A stretch of 64,000 bases of DNA from Symbiodinium natans (Eukaryota; Sar; Dinophyceae; Suessiales; Symbiodiniaceae), in NCBI GenBank assembly GCA_905221605.1, contig CAJNDS010000516.1, positions 1-64,000 on the forward strand. The letters run 5' to 3'. Shown here one piece after another: positions 9,398-19,074 of this stretch (positions within the stretch are counted from its first letter, which is position 1; the number at the start of each line of letters is the position of its first letter). A program made the position numbers and the translations under genes. The notes beneath the pieces are model-generated. The model was not told where the DNA came from. It was given only the letters and a program-made list of their open reading frames with translations, and ran no database searches.

Positions 9398-10639
9398 ATG
9401 GCCGTCCCCGCAGGTGTGATTGCCCCGATTGTCCCATTGGCTGGCTTAGATCAGTTGAAAGACGATTGCGAGCGCCTCCTGAACGAAAGCGCGATGCAAT
9501 ACAGGGGATTGCAGGAGATCCTGTCTGATGCATTGGCATTGCTCCCGACAGAAACAGCATGCCTTCCGATCATCCGGCGGATTGGCATTGACATCGACAC
9601 AGCGAAAGCTCTTTTGGTGAGGATGAGACTGATTGAGCATTGCATCGGTGGAGTGCTGCTCAACAATGCAAGCCTCAAGACATTGGAGCCGCAAGCTGGA
9701 TTGAATCCATTGAGGCTTGGATCGTACGCGACATGCCTCAAAACGGAGGATTGGCCCAGTCCAGAGGGCACTGGTCCTTCCGTGGGATTGGCATGGCTCA
9801 TTGTCGCTTACAGTGCGCAGGCTGGAATGCGCATTGGTGCAGTCCAACATGGGTTGCCATTGGCATTGGTCACTGCTCAGGAAGGAATGGTCCCATTGAC
9901 CATCCGCACGCTGCAAGTTCGCAATTGGGTCATTGTGTCCAATCACTGGCAGATTGGAAGTGAGATGATCCTGGATGGCTCATTGATGGCGATGCCCTTC
10001 TTCCTGGCATTGCCAGAGTCATTGATGCGAAGCGTGGTGGCAGACGGCATCATTGCATTGGATGGTTTTCCGTGTGGTCAGGCAAATGCCTTCACCACAA
10101 TTGACCAGGCATTGGTGAAGCTCCATCAGTGGTGCGATCAGGTCCCCTCCATTGAGGCAGGATTGCACGAGAATATCTGGATCATTGGGTACCACCCATT
10201 GATGTCCCGATTCCCCACGGTCTTGAAGAACCCCGCCACGGGAAAGGGCGGATTGTTGCATTGGCACAACCAGTCTTACTGTGGCCATTGCTTGATCTTG
10301 GAGGCCATTGAAGATGGCAACTACCGCCTGAACCCGATTGAGCTGTTGACTGCGATGGTGGTTGACACTCGATTGTCACTGAAGGCCCTTTTGGACGGAT
10401 TGAATTGGGACTTGAGTGGCGCAACGGAGCAATTTTCGTTCCACCGCCACATTGCCGTCCCGACACGCCTGAGCAAGCTGATTGGTGCAGGACGCACCGC
10501 AGGCATTGGCTCGTCGGCCATTGCTGGAAGCGCAGTGACAAGGGCCATTGGCGAAGGCCAGATTGGCAGCTCCGAGCTCACGATCGCAAGCGGAGGCAGC
10601 CGATTGAGGATTGCCCTCAACGTCCACCAGATGGACTGA
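9398..10639 (+). CDS. unknown protein, extra ORF of the retrotransposon (413 aa)
   Basis: I do not recognise a family. The ORF is uninterrupted for 413 codons from the ATG at 9398 (context AACCATGG). An in-frame ATG at 9236 would add 54 residues. It begins MAVPAGVIAPIVPLAGLDQL, has a helical-looking first third (residues about 20-120), a central region with scattered Trp/His (NHWQIGSEM; IIGYHPLMSRF; LLHWHNQSYCGHCL) and a Gly/Ser/Ala-rich tail. I see no signal peptide, transmembrane segment or protease, RT or integrase motif. It lies in the slot where some copia and gypsy elements carry an env-like gene, but lacks envelope hallmarks. It shares the ATTG saturation of gag-pol, so it has resided in the element long enough to share that bias or was built with it. 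It could be a nucleic-acid-binding accessory protein, a captured host gene or an unknown capsid component. Confidence 0.8.
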   Translation: MAVPAGVIAPIVPLAGLDQLKDDCERLLNESAMQYRGLQEILSDALALLPTETACLPIIRRIGIDIDTAKALLVRMRLIEHCIGGVLLNNASLKTLEPQAGLNPLRLGSYATCLKTEDWPSPEGTGPSVGLAWLIVAYSAQAGMRIGAVQHGLPLALVTAQEGMVPLTIRTLQVRNWVIVSNHWQIGSEMILDGSLMAMPFFLALPESLMRSVVADGIIALDGFPCGQANAFTTIDQALVKLHQWCDQVPSIEAGLHENIWIIGYHPLMSRFPTVLKNPATGKGGLLHWHNQSYCGHCLILEAIEDGNYRLNPIELLTAMVVDTRLSLKALLDGLNWDLSGATEQFSFHRHIAVPTRLSKLIGAGRTAGIGSSAIAGSAVTRAIGEGQIGSSELTIASGGSRLRIALNVHQMD

Positions 10640-11112
10640 TGCCTCACTGGCATCCAACAATTTTGACTGGCCTGGAAAGATGGGATTGCATTTGATTGGT
10701 TCTTGCTTCGACGATTGGTTTTTACAGTTGATGCTTTTCATTGGTGATGATGTGGTTTTTTCACTTGCTGCAGCTCATTGGACCCCGATTGGAAACTTTG
10801 CTGACCGTTTCTCAGGACCACTCCGTGTGGTGTATTGATTCGGATGCATTGGAGCATTCGGAATGCCAACAGAACATTGCAGGTTTCGCTGCAAGTTCTC
10901 TTTCGAAGCGATTGCGATTCGCTTGCAAAGCAAAAGGATTGAGCCGAGCCTCTGAGTGCATTGTTCACTGCTGAGCTGATTGGTAGTCGTTTGCAGTTGA
11001 GATTTTTTTCGACATACTCCGTTGATTGGTTGATTGGATCTTTGTTTTACGAAATCATTTGAATTGTGACTGGAGAACAGCACAGACAAACATTGTCTCT
11101 GCTGAGGGACCG
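10640..11112 (+). other. element 3' noncoding region
   Basis: No supported ORF. ATTG remains frequent. A clear long polypurine tract is not seen; the last bases before the 3' LTR are GAGGGACCG, a weak candidate for plus-strand priming. Confidence 0.5.
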
Positions 11113-11324
11113 TGTTAGAATATAAGGTCACAATTGGCATGCTTCCAGAGAAGCATTGGCACAGCAGCATGCTCAACATGAGCATTGACTCGGTGCTTTG
11201 GCTCAAGGCGGCACAAACAAGATTGCTGAGTGAGTGATTGCATCAAGTGACTTTGCTGTGCATCTTGTGTATTCTGGATTGTGTGATCAAACCAGTCTGT
11301 GAACATTGATCTTGTAAAATTTCA
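11113..11324 (+). repeat. 3' LTR (212 bp)
   Basis: It matches the 5' LTR over its full length apart from 5 substitutions, an extra 14 bp (GCGGCACAAACAAG, flanked by CAAG direct repeats) and one extra T. It ends TTTCA and is followed by the TTAAG target duplication at 11,325-11,329. Confidence 0.93.
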
Positions 11325-11329
11325 TTAAG
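11325..11329 (+). repeat. target site duplication, right (TTAAG)
   Basis: Direct repeat of 2467-2471, immediately after the 3' LTR. Confidence 0.9.
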
Positions 11330-11334
11330 GGGGG

Positions 11335-11515
11335 GCTTAAGGGGGGCTTAAGGGGGGGCTTAAGGGCTATGACCCTTTGCCCCCCCCCCCCCCCCAAAGG
11401 ACCCCCTTTGCAGGGACCCCTTTGAAGGGGGGCTTAAGGGGGGCTTAAAGGGGGGCTTAAAGGGGGGCTTAAGCACCCCTTTGCCCAAAGGGGGGGGGCC
11501 CATTCTCGACTTGAA
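11335..11515 (-). repeat. C/G-rich repeat, right arm of an inverted pair
   Basis: Read on the minus strand it gives GAATGGGCCCCCCC, TTTGGGCAAAGGGG, CCCCCTTCAAAGGGGTCC, CTGCAAAGGGGGTCC, a G-run and AAAGGGTCATAGCCC, in the same order as 1932-2110. The TTAAGGGGGGC units on both sides of the retroelement belong to it. Confidence 0.8.
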
Positions 11516-12595
11516 AGCAATCCACAGTTATTACAATGGATTCTTCTTGCAAGCGGGCGCTTGGAAGGAACTGCGCAATGCTAAGGCGCAAGAAACCCAA
11601 GAAACTAGGTACTTGCGGACGGGCGTTCCCAACGTTACACAGGCAAGCGAGCCTTGGCTTACTTAGCAACCTCATGATCAACTGCGGGCGCAGTTCTCAA
11701 AGCTTCAGGCAAAAGTGGTTGCAGCTGGTTGCAATGCAGCTTGCAATGTCGTCACTAAGTGCCATCCAGAGGGCAGGTCGTGCCCGTTTCCCCGGCATGT
11801 TAATGCCCAACTACCACTTTAAGCCACGCTGAGCGCAGACCCAGTAGCAAGGAAGGATGATCTCTAAATGGGTTTCCCAGCCCACTTGTATCCCAGAACC
11901 AGAGCCTCGCTGCGAGCAGACAATAAATAGAAGAAGCACCAGTCTTCTCCTCACTTTGAGTTGAAATAACTCCACATCATCTCCCACTATCAGCTTTTTC
12001 TCAGCAATCAAAAAAGCGACACTGTGGCTTTCGCGGAATTTTGATCTAGCTCTGAGCCTGAGCTTTGCACTGATTCCGTTTTGACGTGTTGTCACCAGTC
12101 GTGAATCCGAGCTCGTGCAGAAAGTTTTAATGGTCAGAGACCTCGTTCGTTTGTGTGTTACGTTTTTTCGCTTGTTTGGTGGCGAGTATCAATCTGTGAT
12201 GTTGCCCAAAACGCTAGCGGCTGATTTAGAAACTTCGTTTGAAGCATTTCTGTGCACTTCGTGACTTTGGCGCAAGTTTGCAAAAAGAGAGCCGCCTCGC
12301 GTCCTTTGGTTGAGTGTAGGGTTTGCGCTTGCCAGGAAAAGGTGCCAAAGGGAACTTCGGTTTTTCACGAGCCCTCCGTGGGACCCACGATTTCCGCTTG
12401 CTCTCTTTCGTGGTGGCCACGCACCAAGGAATGCGGCCAGGGCGTTGCCTTAGTGTGAATGCCAATGAGGATTGGATTTCAAAGGTCTTTGAACTAGCTC
12501 TCAGCAGCTGTATGTTTCTGTTAGAATCCCGGGGAGCTCTCTGGAGATTCCATCCTGATGTTCACTAAGTGAAGGAAAAGGTCAGCTTCTTTCAG
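11516..12595. other. no supported gene
   Basis: Short ORFs only (for example 11536-11832 plus and 11811-12095 minus), without recognisable motifs. Ordinary mixed-composition DNA; ATTG richness stops at the LTR. Confidence 0.5.
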
Positions 12596-12920
12596 CTTGT
12601 TGTGGCAGGGCAAATCTCAGCTTCTCTCAGCTTGTTGTAGCTGTGGGCAAGTCTCAGTTCTCTTACCTTCTCTCAGTTTGTTGTGGCTGGGCAAATCTCA
12701 GCTTCTTGTGGCGAGCAAATCTCAGCTTCTCTCAGCTTGTTTGGCTGGGCAAATCTCAACTTCGCTCAGCCTGTTGTGGCTGGGCAAATCTCAAGCTTTT
12801 CTGAGCTTGTTGTGGCTGGGCAAGTCTCAGTTCTCTCAGCTTAAATCTCAGCTTCTCTCAGCTTGTTGTGGCTGGGCAAATCTCAGCTTCTCTCAGCTTG
12901 TTGTGGCAGGGCAAATCGTT
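12596..12920 (+). repeat. 36-bp minisatellite (about 9 units)
   Basis: The unit contains GGGCAAATCTCAGCTTCTC then CAGCTTGTTGTGGCT. GGGCAA(A/G)TCT recurs at about 12608, 12645, 12689, 12745, 12781, 12817, 12872 and 12908. A 36-bp period keeps a frame open, so the plus-strand ORF at 12597-12956 (GKSQLLSACC-type repeats) is probably a by-product. Confidence 0.8.
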
Positions 12921-12959
12921 GTTATCAAAGTCATTGCGGATCTGCTCAACACTTGATCG

Positions 12960-13622
12960 TGCGGTTGCGACTAAAGCGTTCATTGGCTTTGTTACGCCTT
13001 ACGACAACATTTGCCATCAGTTGGACACTTGTCTCACTAGCCGAGGATGACACTCAAAGGCTGTATGCGACGTTGCGGCACGAATGAGGGTCAGTATGGA
13101 CCATTGAAAAGATATTTCCGAGTTTTTACAGTGTCCCAACCATGGGGGTTTGGTCTTGATCACGTCGATGGTGACCGTCAAAAGCAACACTGAGAGGGAA
13201 CCTCAGTGCTGCTGAAAGTCGGCAGGGAAAAGATCGTTTTGCGGATTACCTGCAGTCATCGTGCCTGCACGTAAGGCAGAGGTTGACCCGCTTTACATCC
13301 CACATTCAAGATTGTGTTTTTTGTGGAAGCAGCATTCCCTGCACCTACTACGCCATCTCTGTGTGCACGAGGCTTTTTGACCTGAAGTTGACCAGACGAC
13401 GTGCCGGGTCACGTCTGTCGAGCTTGGCGTCCGTTCGGTTCAAATTGAAGCGTCGGTCTTTGGCCGGCCAAGCGCTGAGCACTCCACTCCGGGTTTGTGT
13501 TTTAACGGGGGGTCCTCGTCCCGTGGAGCAGACAAGAGGAGGCTCATCCAGGACGACTCCCAAGCCCACCAGGGCTCCGATTAGTGTTCCGGAGGGTTTG
13601 TGCGTCGTGAATTTTATCTGGG
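12960..13622. other. no clearly supported gene
   Basis: ORFs lie on both strands (13283-13672 plus, 13348-13677 minus). The minus frame ends ARRLVNFRSKSLVHTEMA and could be a 3' continuation of the minus-strand ORF to its right, but the frames differ and would need an intron. Confidence 0.3.
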
Positions 13623-14165
13623 TCAATGCGTGCGTCCCACAGCGCCATTGGCTTCGGGCTGGCGTTCCGTAAAACAAAAAGCGCCGACTGTGTGGGGTCT
13701 AAACGTGCCGTCACGCATGACCCCGTCCCGGGAACATGCCCAGGGAGTGGCGGTTGTCTCCATTTGCTGCTCCTGGTTCATGACTGCCGTTCGACCGAGG
13801 TGAGGTGTCGTTGGCATAAAAGCATCTAGGACGGCTAAACGCCGAATCTTCTCAATCTCCCACCTGGCCGTGAAAAGCGTGTCATGGTCAAGCAGTACCA
13901 AGTTTGCTGTCGGTGCCAAAACGCGGATTACGGCCAGGAGTTCCGGACCCAGCCCATGTGAAATGTGTCTTTTGCATACCGCAAGACTCACAAACACTGG
14001 GTCCCAGATTTCACCGAAGGGCCTCCTCCATTGCAGCTGAGCTGTCAAGTGTTGCAGAAAGTGGGGGAGGTGTGGTATGGCGAGCCAGCTGCGGGTATCA
14101 GCCATGACAAGGAGAACTGTGGCATCAGCGGCTGCACTATTCAATTGCAGGAACACTTGTAGCAT
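13623..14165 (-). CDS. hypothetical protein fragment, minus strand
   Basis: A 180-codon frame that reads as plausible protein. It contains PTANLVLLDHDTLFTARWE (hydrophobic strand followed by DHD) and a polar run with SRDGVMRDGTFRPH. I cannot name the family; the hydrophobic strand plus acidic DHD is reminiscent of, but not sufficient for, nucleotide-sugar enzymes. Plus-strand frames here are shorter and less protein-like. There is no start-codon context or partner exon I can fix. Confidence 0.3.
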   Translation of the reverse strand: MLQVFLQLNSAAADATVLLVMADTRSWLAIPHLPHFLQHLTAQLQWRRPFGEIWDPVFVSLAVCKRHISHGLGPELLAVIRVLAPTANLVLLDHDTLFTARWEIEKIRRLAVLDAFMPTTPHLGRTAVMNQEQQMETTATPWACSRDGVMRDGTFRPHTVGAFCFTERQPEANGAVGRTH

Positions 14166-16420
14166 TGTGTCATACTCGACTGCACGATGGAAGCCGGATG
14201 GCAGATGTCAGGCTACCCGAACATATTGCCCGCAACGGCAGCCATGTGCAAAATGCCTATTCCTCTCCGAATAGACTGTTTGCCCTGGCAAAAGTGGCTC
14301 AGCCAGATCCTTCTTTTGTGTGGCAGGTGCTGGCCCTTTTTATATACATCGAGACAGCTTGGATGCTTATCTCCTGCTTTACAAAGCTGAGAAGACGGGC
14401 TTGGAATGCTTTGGAGATGCGTGCTTCTTGTTTTTACTGATTTCAATTCTTTCACAACCGTTGTCTGGAATGTACTGAGAGCGTCTTGAGCGTGGGAATC
14501 CGCGAAGAATTCTGTCCTACCCGACATGTGCTGGTTTAACTAACTTGTTTCACAGTTTTAGACTCTCAGACAGCTCATGGCGATTCCGTCTTCATTATTG
14601 CCTGCCTCTGCCGTTGTGATGTTGTTTGGTTCTTGTGTGGGCTGTTTGCATTGCGTTTCTTTTTCTGCAACAGCACACTTCTGCCAGGCTTGCCAAATGG
14701 GCTAAAAAGGAACTCCGGTAAAAGTTAGCGTGATTATAAGTGCGATCTTCGTGGAAGCAGTGCATCCCTCTAATGGCAGCGATGAGAGAAATTCTTTTGG
14801 ACACACTGACAAAGGGTTTTCCAAAGGATTTAGAGTTACTTTTGGCGGCGCAGAAACAAGCTTAAGGTTTCCTTTGGATCTGGATGAGGGATCGTGTAAC
14901 CAAACAAACTTGCATTCTTTATTACCAAGGGACAGTTTGCGTGCAGCAATCGGACCATTTGCTGGTAGGCCTTTTTAATGCGCCAGTATCCCACTGGGCT
15001 GATCGGTGGGCATCATGGGTCGGTGACCCCTGAACGGTCTTTGTTCCTGTGACATCTTCATGCGATGCCGCCTCTGCAGACGTGCCGACTTAAACCCTCT
15101 TGCATCTGCCTGAGTGCCAGAGCTTGAACAGCGAATCTTCTTCGATGAACTGATACCTGTGGCAGTTGCTATCGACAAACACTAGGGGAAGACATGGCTT
15201 GTTCTTTGTGGACAATGGCGGCTAGATGAACGCCGCGGCTATTCCGATGGATTTGCAGGCTAATGTGACGTCCGACGTTGTCAATTGGTACTCGTGTGTA
15301 CCGTCAAGACCGTTGCCAATGATGCTTTCGCTTCAGCTTCGAGAGGTATCAACGTTCCGAAGAGTTGACCCAGATATCTCCAGCATCACGTAGGCATGGG
15401 GGAGGCGGTGGAGGTGATGTGCCCGACGAGTAGAAGGGACGAGGTTGCATGCCAGGCACCGGACTTTCACCCATCGTGCGAGTGTTTTTTGCCAGAGCAG
15501 CGACAGGTGAAGCACATTTTTTTGCCAAGGGCTGGTTGACATATCAAAAAGCTTGATCGTTCATTTCAAGTTTGGGGTTTGATGTGGTTTTTGGGTGAGC
15601 AATACAGCTTTTCATGCACGTTCGTGCCCCTTCTCCCAAGCATTTCTGGAATGTTTTGATCTTTCAATTTCAGCTTTTTTTGAGCGAGCATATCTGTTCC
15701 ACTGGGAAAATAGCTTGTGCATGTGGCTGCTGAGCTTACAGTAGCCATGTTGCAACACGCGTTGCGTCTAGGTGCTGCTGTTGGGTGCGCTGCAACTGAA
15801 CATGTTGAATGAAGCCGGCCAATCAGCAAGCATTCAAAAAGGTTCCACAAGTGCCAGCAAAAGTGTCTCGCAATTTCTCACCGATGCAAGCTTCATTTTT
15901 TGGTGCGTGAAAACAGAGCCTCGAAGAACTTCTACTGCGAAGCTGTGATTTCAGCTTTGCCAGGCTTGGGCTTACCGGAGGTGTGCTGGGATGCGCTGGG
16001 TGCAACCAACTCAGTTCAGGTCGCAAGGCAGATGGGCCGGATGGTTTCAGAATGCACATACATCATGTCAGACACCGGATCTTCTGTCCCTCAAGCACGA
16101 AGGTTTGCAAAATTTAAATTGCCATAGGCCTTGCTAGGCAAGGCAGCTTGCCCATGGTGGGATGGAGAACTCTTGGCATCTTGCTAGGGTATGAGATCCT
16201 TTGGCATGGGGCCGGTGCAAGAGTCGCTGGCGAGTCAATCAACGACTTGACAGTTGCCGAGCCCGTAACTGCCATTATACTTGGCACCTTGGGAGCACTG
16301 GGCTCGTCATATTCCATACGGAAGTCGGTGGAATCGCGCCCTGATCGCATTGTGCCCGCCGGCAATCACGTGACTTGCCTCGTGTCGTGTCTAACTTGCA
16401 AGCCTCTCCCGTGCCTGAAG
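14166..16420. other. no supported gene
   Basis: Only short ORFs on both strands, none with motifs. Composition is ordinary and there are no repeats longer than a few units. Confidence 0.45.
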
Positions 16421-16586
16421 GCTGGTCAGCAACAAGAAGCAAGACGCCGCAGCGGTGAAGCTCGTCCAGGACATGACAGAGACTTCCGAGATGCATTGCA
16501 GGCTGCTCGGCGACATCGATGCCATGCTCTACGCCGCGCAGCTCGGCCTTGAGGAGCTTCTCCAACATGACCAGGCGGAGCAGCAG
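16421..16586 (+). CDS. probable internal exon, unknown protein
   Basis: After an AAG acceptor, one frame reads LVSNKKQDAAAVKLVQDM, continues through MHCRLLGDIDAML and ends GLEELLQHDQAEQQ, a strongly amphipathic helical stretch of about 54 residues. It ends at CAG|GCGCCT, a GC donor like others in this window. Function unknown. The annotated minus ORF here (16275-16994) is less protein-like. Confidence 0.4.
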
Positions 16587-16678
16587 GCGCCTTGACTTCT
16601 GCATCTCTGAGATATTTCTTACATCCCCAGCAGGGGCTAATTTGTGTGTATCTCTTCCTGCTTCAATTGTTTTATAAG

Positions 16679-16830
16679 GTGCGGCAAGCGTGTGCAGACG
16701 AGCGGAGAATGCAACACATGCAAGACACCATGGCGCGAAGCCTTCAAGACGAGTGCTCGAAGCTGGAGCTGCCCTTCTCACCAAGAAAAGCTCTCTCTGT
16801 TGTTGACTTCTTGGATCTGATGTGTTCCTA
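16679..16830 (+). CDS. possible exon, unknown protein
   Basis: After TTATAAG the frame reads VRQACADERRMQHMQDTMAR, then LQDECSKLELPFSPRKALS and VVDFLDLMCSY. This charged helical stretch could follow the 16421-16586 exon in the same gene. Boundaries are uncertain. Confidence 0.25.
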
Positions 16831-17520
16831 CTTCTTGCATTCTGCCCTGGAGGACGCCATGGAGTTTCCTGCGCAGCTCGCAGAGTGCAGGTCCTTTGCA
16901 GCAACATCAGCAAGCACGATACACAGTTCTGCCAGTCGGATCGGTCGGAGGTAAGACGTCGCATCGCCTTGAAAGCTGGCAGTGGTTTCACCAATCTGAG
17001 GAGTCATCTCCCAAAAAACTGGACATACCTGGAATGCGGCCAGACCTCGCTGGAGGAAGCCTGGTCACATCGACTGTTCTTAGCCAAGTTGCGGCGATTT
17101 CGTCTCGACGCCCTCCTCTCTAGACGCTTCGGGTGCATGGCATGCTATTTTCCGTAGCTTGCTGTTACTTGCATCTGAGCCTCAGCTCATTGAACCTCCA
17201 TCTCCTCCCGTCTCCCAGGCTGGTGTGACGTCACGGCGGGATTCCAGCGCCGTGCGCCGAAAGCAACAGAAGCGCTCCTGGGCTCACCGGTATCACAAAG
17301 CTCCCTCGGTCAAGGCCCGTCCGTCGTGAGCCAAGGACTGCTGCACCACATTTTGAAAAAGTCGGAATGCTTTTTGTTCGGCTGACAGGCCTTCATGGGC
17401 GCGGGCAGGCACAATTCATTGGTCTTTTCGGTCTGGCAACATCGACACTGGGCCTGGTAAGCTTTGCCTTTTCCTTGCATCTCGGCTCTGCAGTGCTGTG
17501 CAGTGCAGCGTCTCACGTGA

Positions 17521-17599
17521 TGTCCTCGCGCCACCCTCGGAAGCAGGGAAGGCTTTGCCCTGTCCTCGCACCACCCTCAGAAGTAGGGAAGGCTTTGCA
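17521..17599 (+). repeat. 40-bp direct duplication
   Basis: TGTCCTCGC(G/A)CCACCCTC, (G/A)GAAG(C/T)AGGGAAGG and CTTTGC are repeated once with a 40-bp offset. Confidence 0.8.
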
Positions 17600-17667
17600 T
17601 GGCGTTGTGTCTGGTTGACCAGTATAGGTTAGCCTACGTGTTGCATCACGTGAGCCCTTCGGGTTTG

Positions 17668-17972
17668 CAGCGCGCAGCATGCAGGTACGAGTCTGAAGTC
17701 GGCGAGAAGCGCGGCTTTGGCATCCTGTTTGATTTCCTGCAGACCCAGCACGCAGCTCAGCGGAAGCGGCTTTGCCAGGATCTCACCCGGCACTGGCTGC
17801 AGGCCAGTGAGATTTATGCGTGGAGTCTATCAATGAGATCGGACCTCTACTTCCAGAATGGTTTCATCGAGCCGTCGGATCCATCTGCCTTGGACACCTG
17901 GCCCCTGGAGACCCGAAGCAAGTGGGCCTGCGTCCAGTCTACGCGCTGCCTGGTTCCAATGGCTCCAGGTGA
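17668..17972 (+). CDS. possible exon, unknown protein
   Basis: The frame reads LQRAACRYESEVGEKRGFG, then ILFDFLQTQHAAQRKRLCQD, HWLQASEIYAWSLSMRSDLY and EPSDPSALDTWPLETRSKW, with balanced composition and no stops. The open frame continues to 18306 but looks less protein-like after the GAG|GTCGCA at about 17973, a possible donor. I do not recognise it. Confidence 0.3.
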
Positions 17973-18828
17973 GGTCGCAGACCCTGCTTACCCCAAGCAA
18001 GCTGGGGCGTGTCGAAGCGGCTCTTTCTTTCGTGTGTGTGGGAATGGAGGCTCAACCGTGACAACCATGGTCCCTCTCGCGTGCTTCTCCGTCTCCTTTG
18101 CCAAGCTCAATGTCCTTTCCAGACGTTTCTGGACCCTGACGTTCCGGTCCAAGAACGATCAAAACGTTGACCCAGGAGCAATGGACCATGATTACAATGC
18201 CTCCGAGTGCAACAGGCCTCTGATACAGTTTATTGAGGGTTACCGTTCATTGGAGCAAGCCCGTCGAAACCTTCAGCAAGCGTGCAGGAACACAACTGCA
18301 GATTAGACCTCGGGCTTTCTCCAAGCGATGCCAGCTGAAAAAGCGCGCGGTTGTTGCTTCGGAGTTTGCCAGCCCATTCTCACATCACAAACTCCCCCTC
18401 TATCCCTCGGTGCAAGAATAGAAACATGAAGGTTATAAGAGTCTTTTGCTGGTGCTGTATGGTGGTGCTACATGGAATCCTCACAGCTCCGCAAGCCCTG
18501 CAAGCCACAAGGCCGGGAGCGCCGAAGCCACAAAAGCCCTGAAGGCCTGAAAACAAGTTCATAAAAGCAGTCAGGTCGCCGAAGCCCATATCAGACCCGA
18601 AACCAAAGCTGAAGCACAAAGAGTCACCTGATAACTCGGACGGAACAGTTGAGACCGGAATTTGCAATGCAAGCCGTCCAACTTCACGTGGCGCAGGTTC
18701 GTGTACCGAGGTTCGTTTGCTTGATTGTTGATGCGCGAGCGTGTGAGGTAGCTTGGCTGCAGCTGCCGCAGCTGTTTGAACGAGGAAGAGCTGCAGCAAC
18801 GCGTGCCCACGCTTTCGCAGGATTTGCC

Positions 18829-19074
18829 CTAGAGCGCCAAAGCCTTTGGATGTGATGACGTTTGATTTGCTTCTTCACAAACGAAAGGTCCATGAAGACA
18901 GCCTGCATCGATTTCTTTGAAGTTTTCCTCGTTCAGCTGATCAAGTTGTTCCAAATTCGAGAAAAGCTTTGAAGACATCATAGCACTCCGACGGAAAGCC
19001 GCTTGGTTTTCAAGCTGCTCTTCTGTCATCTGCATTGGCCTCAAACTCTTTTCAACAAGCGGGGAATCTCGCAC
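18829..19074 (-). CDS. possible minus-strand coding remnant
   Basis: An 81-codon frame reads LVEKSLRPMQMTEEQLENQ, FRRSAMMSSKLFSNLEQLDQ and NEENFKEIDAGCLHGPFV. The DAG-L-GPF ending resembles the region ahead of reverse transcriptase in some dinoflagellate retroelement-derived proteins. I recall that pattern only loosely, and no RT core follows in frame. Confidence 0.25.
   Translation of the reverse strand: MRDSPLVEKSLRPMQMTEEQLENQAAFRRSAMMSSKLFSNLEQLDQLNEENFKEIDAGCLHGPFVCEEANQTSSHPKALAL

Larger units (their letters stand above)
2472..11324 (+). mobile_element. Ty1/copia-type LTR retrotransposon, complete, with an extra 3' ORF
   Basis: An 8,853-bp element delimited by LTRs beginning TGTTAG and ending TTTCA and by a TTAAG target duplication. 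Order is LTR, primer-binding site, Gag, protease, integrase, reverse transcriptase, RNase H, a ~670-bp gap, a second ORF of 413 codons, a ~470-bp noncoding stretch and the LTR. Integrase before reverse transcriptase defines the copia superfamily. The LTRs differ by 5 substitutions and two indels (14 bp and 1 bp), so insertion was fairly recent. One in-frame TGA near the Gag start and loss of the integrase glutamate suggest this copy cannot move by itself. The whole element is extremely rich in ATTG on the sense strand, unlike flanking DNA. Confidence 0.93.

Noticed and set aside
12596-12920. CRISPR array
   Set aside because: Repeats are head-to-tail with no spacers; the organism is eukaryotic.
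16275-16994. 239-codon minus ORF
   Set aside because: The plus-strand frame at 16421-16586 is more protein-like and ends at a GC donor; the minus frame is probably its shadow.
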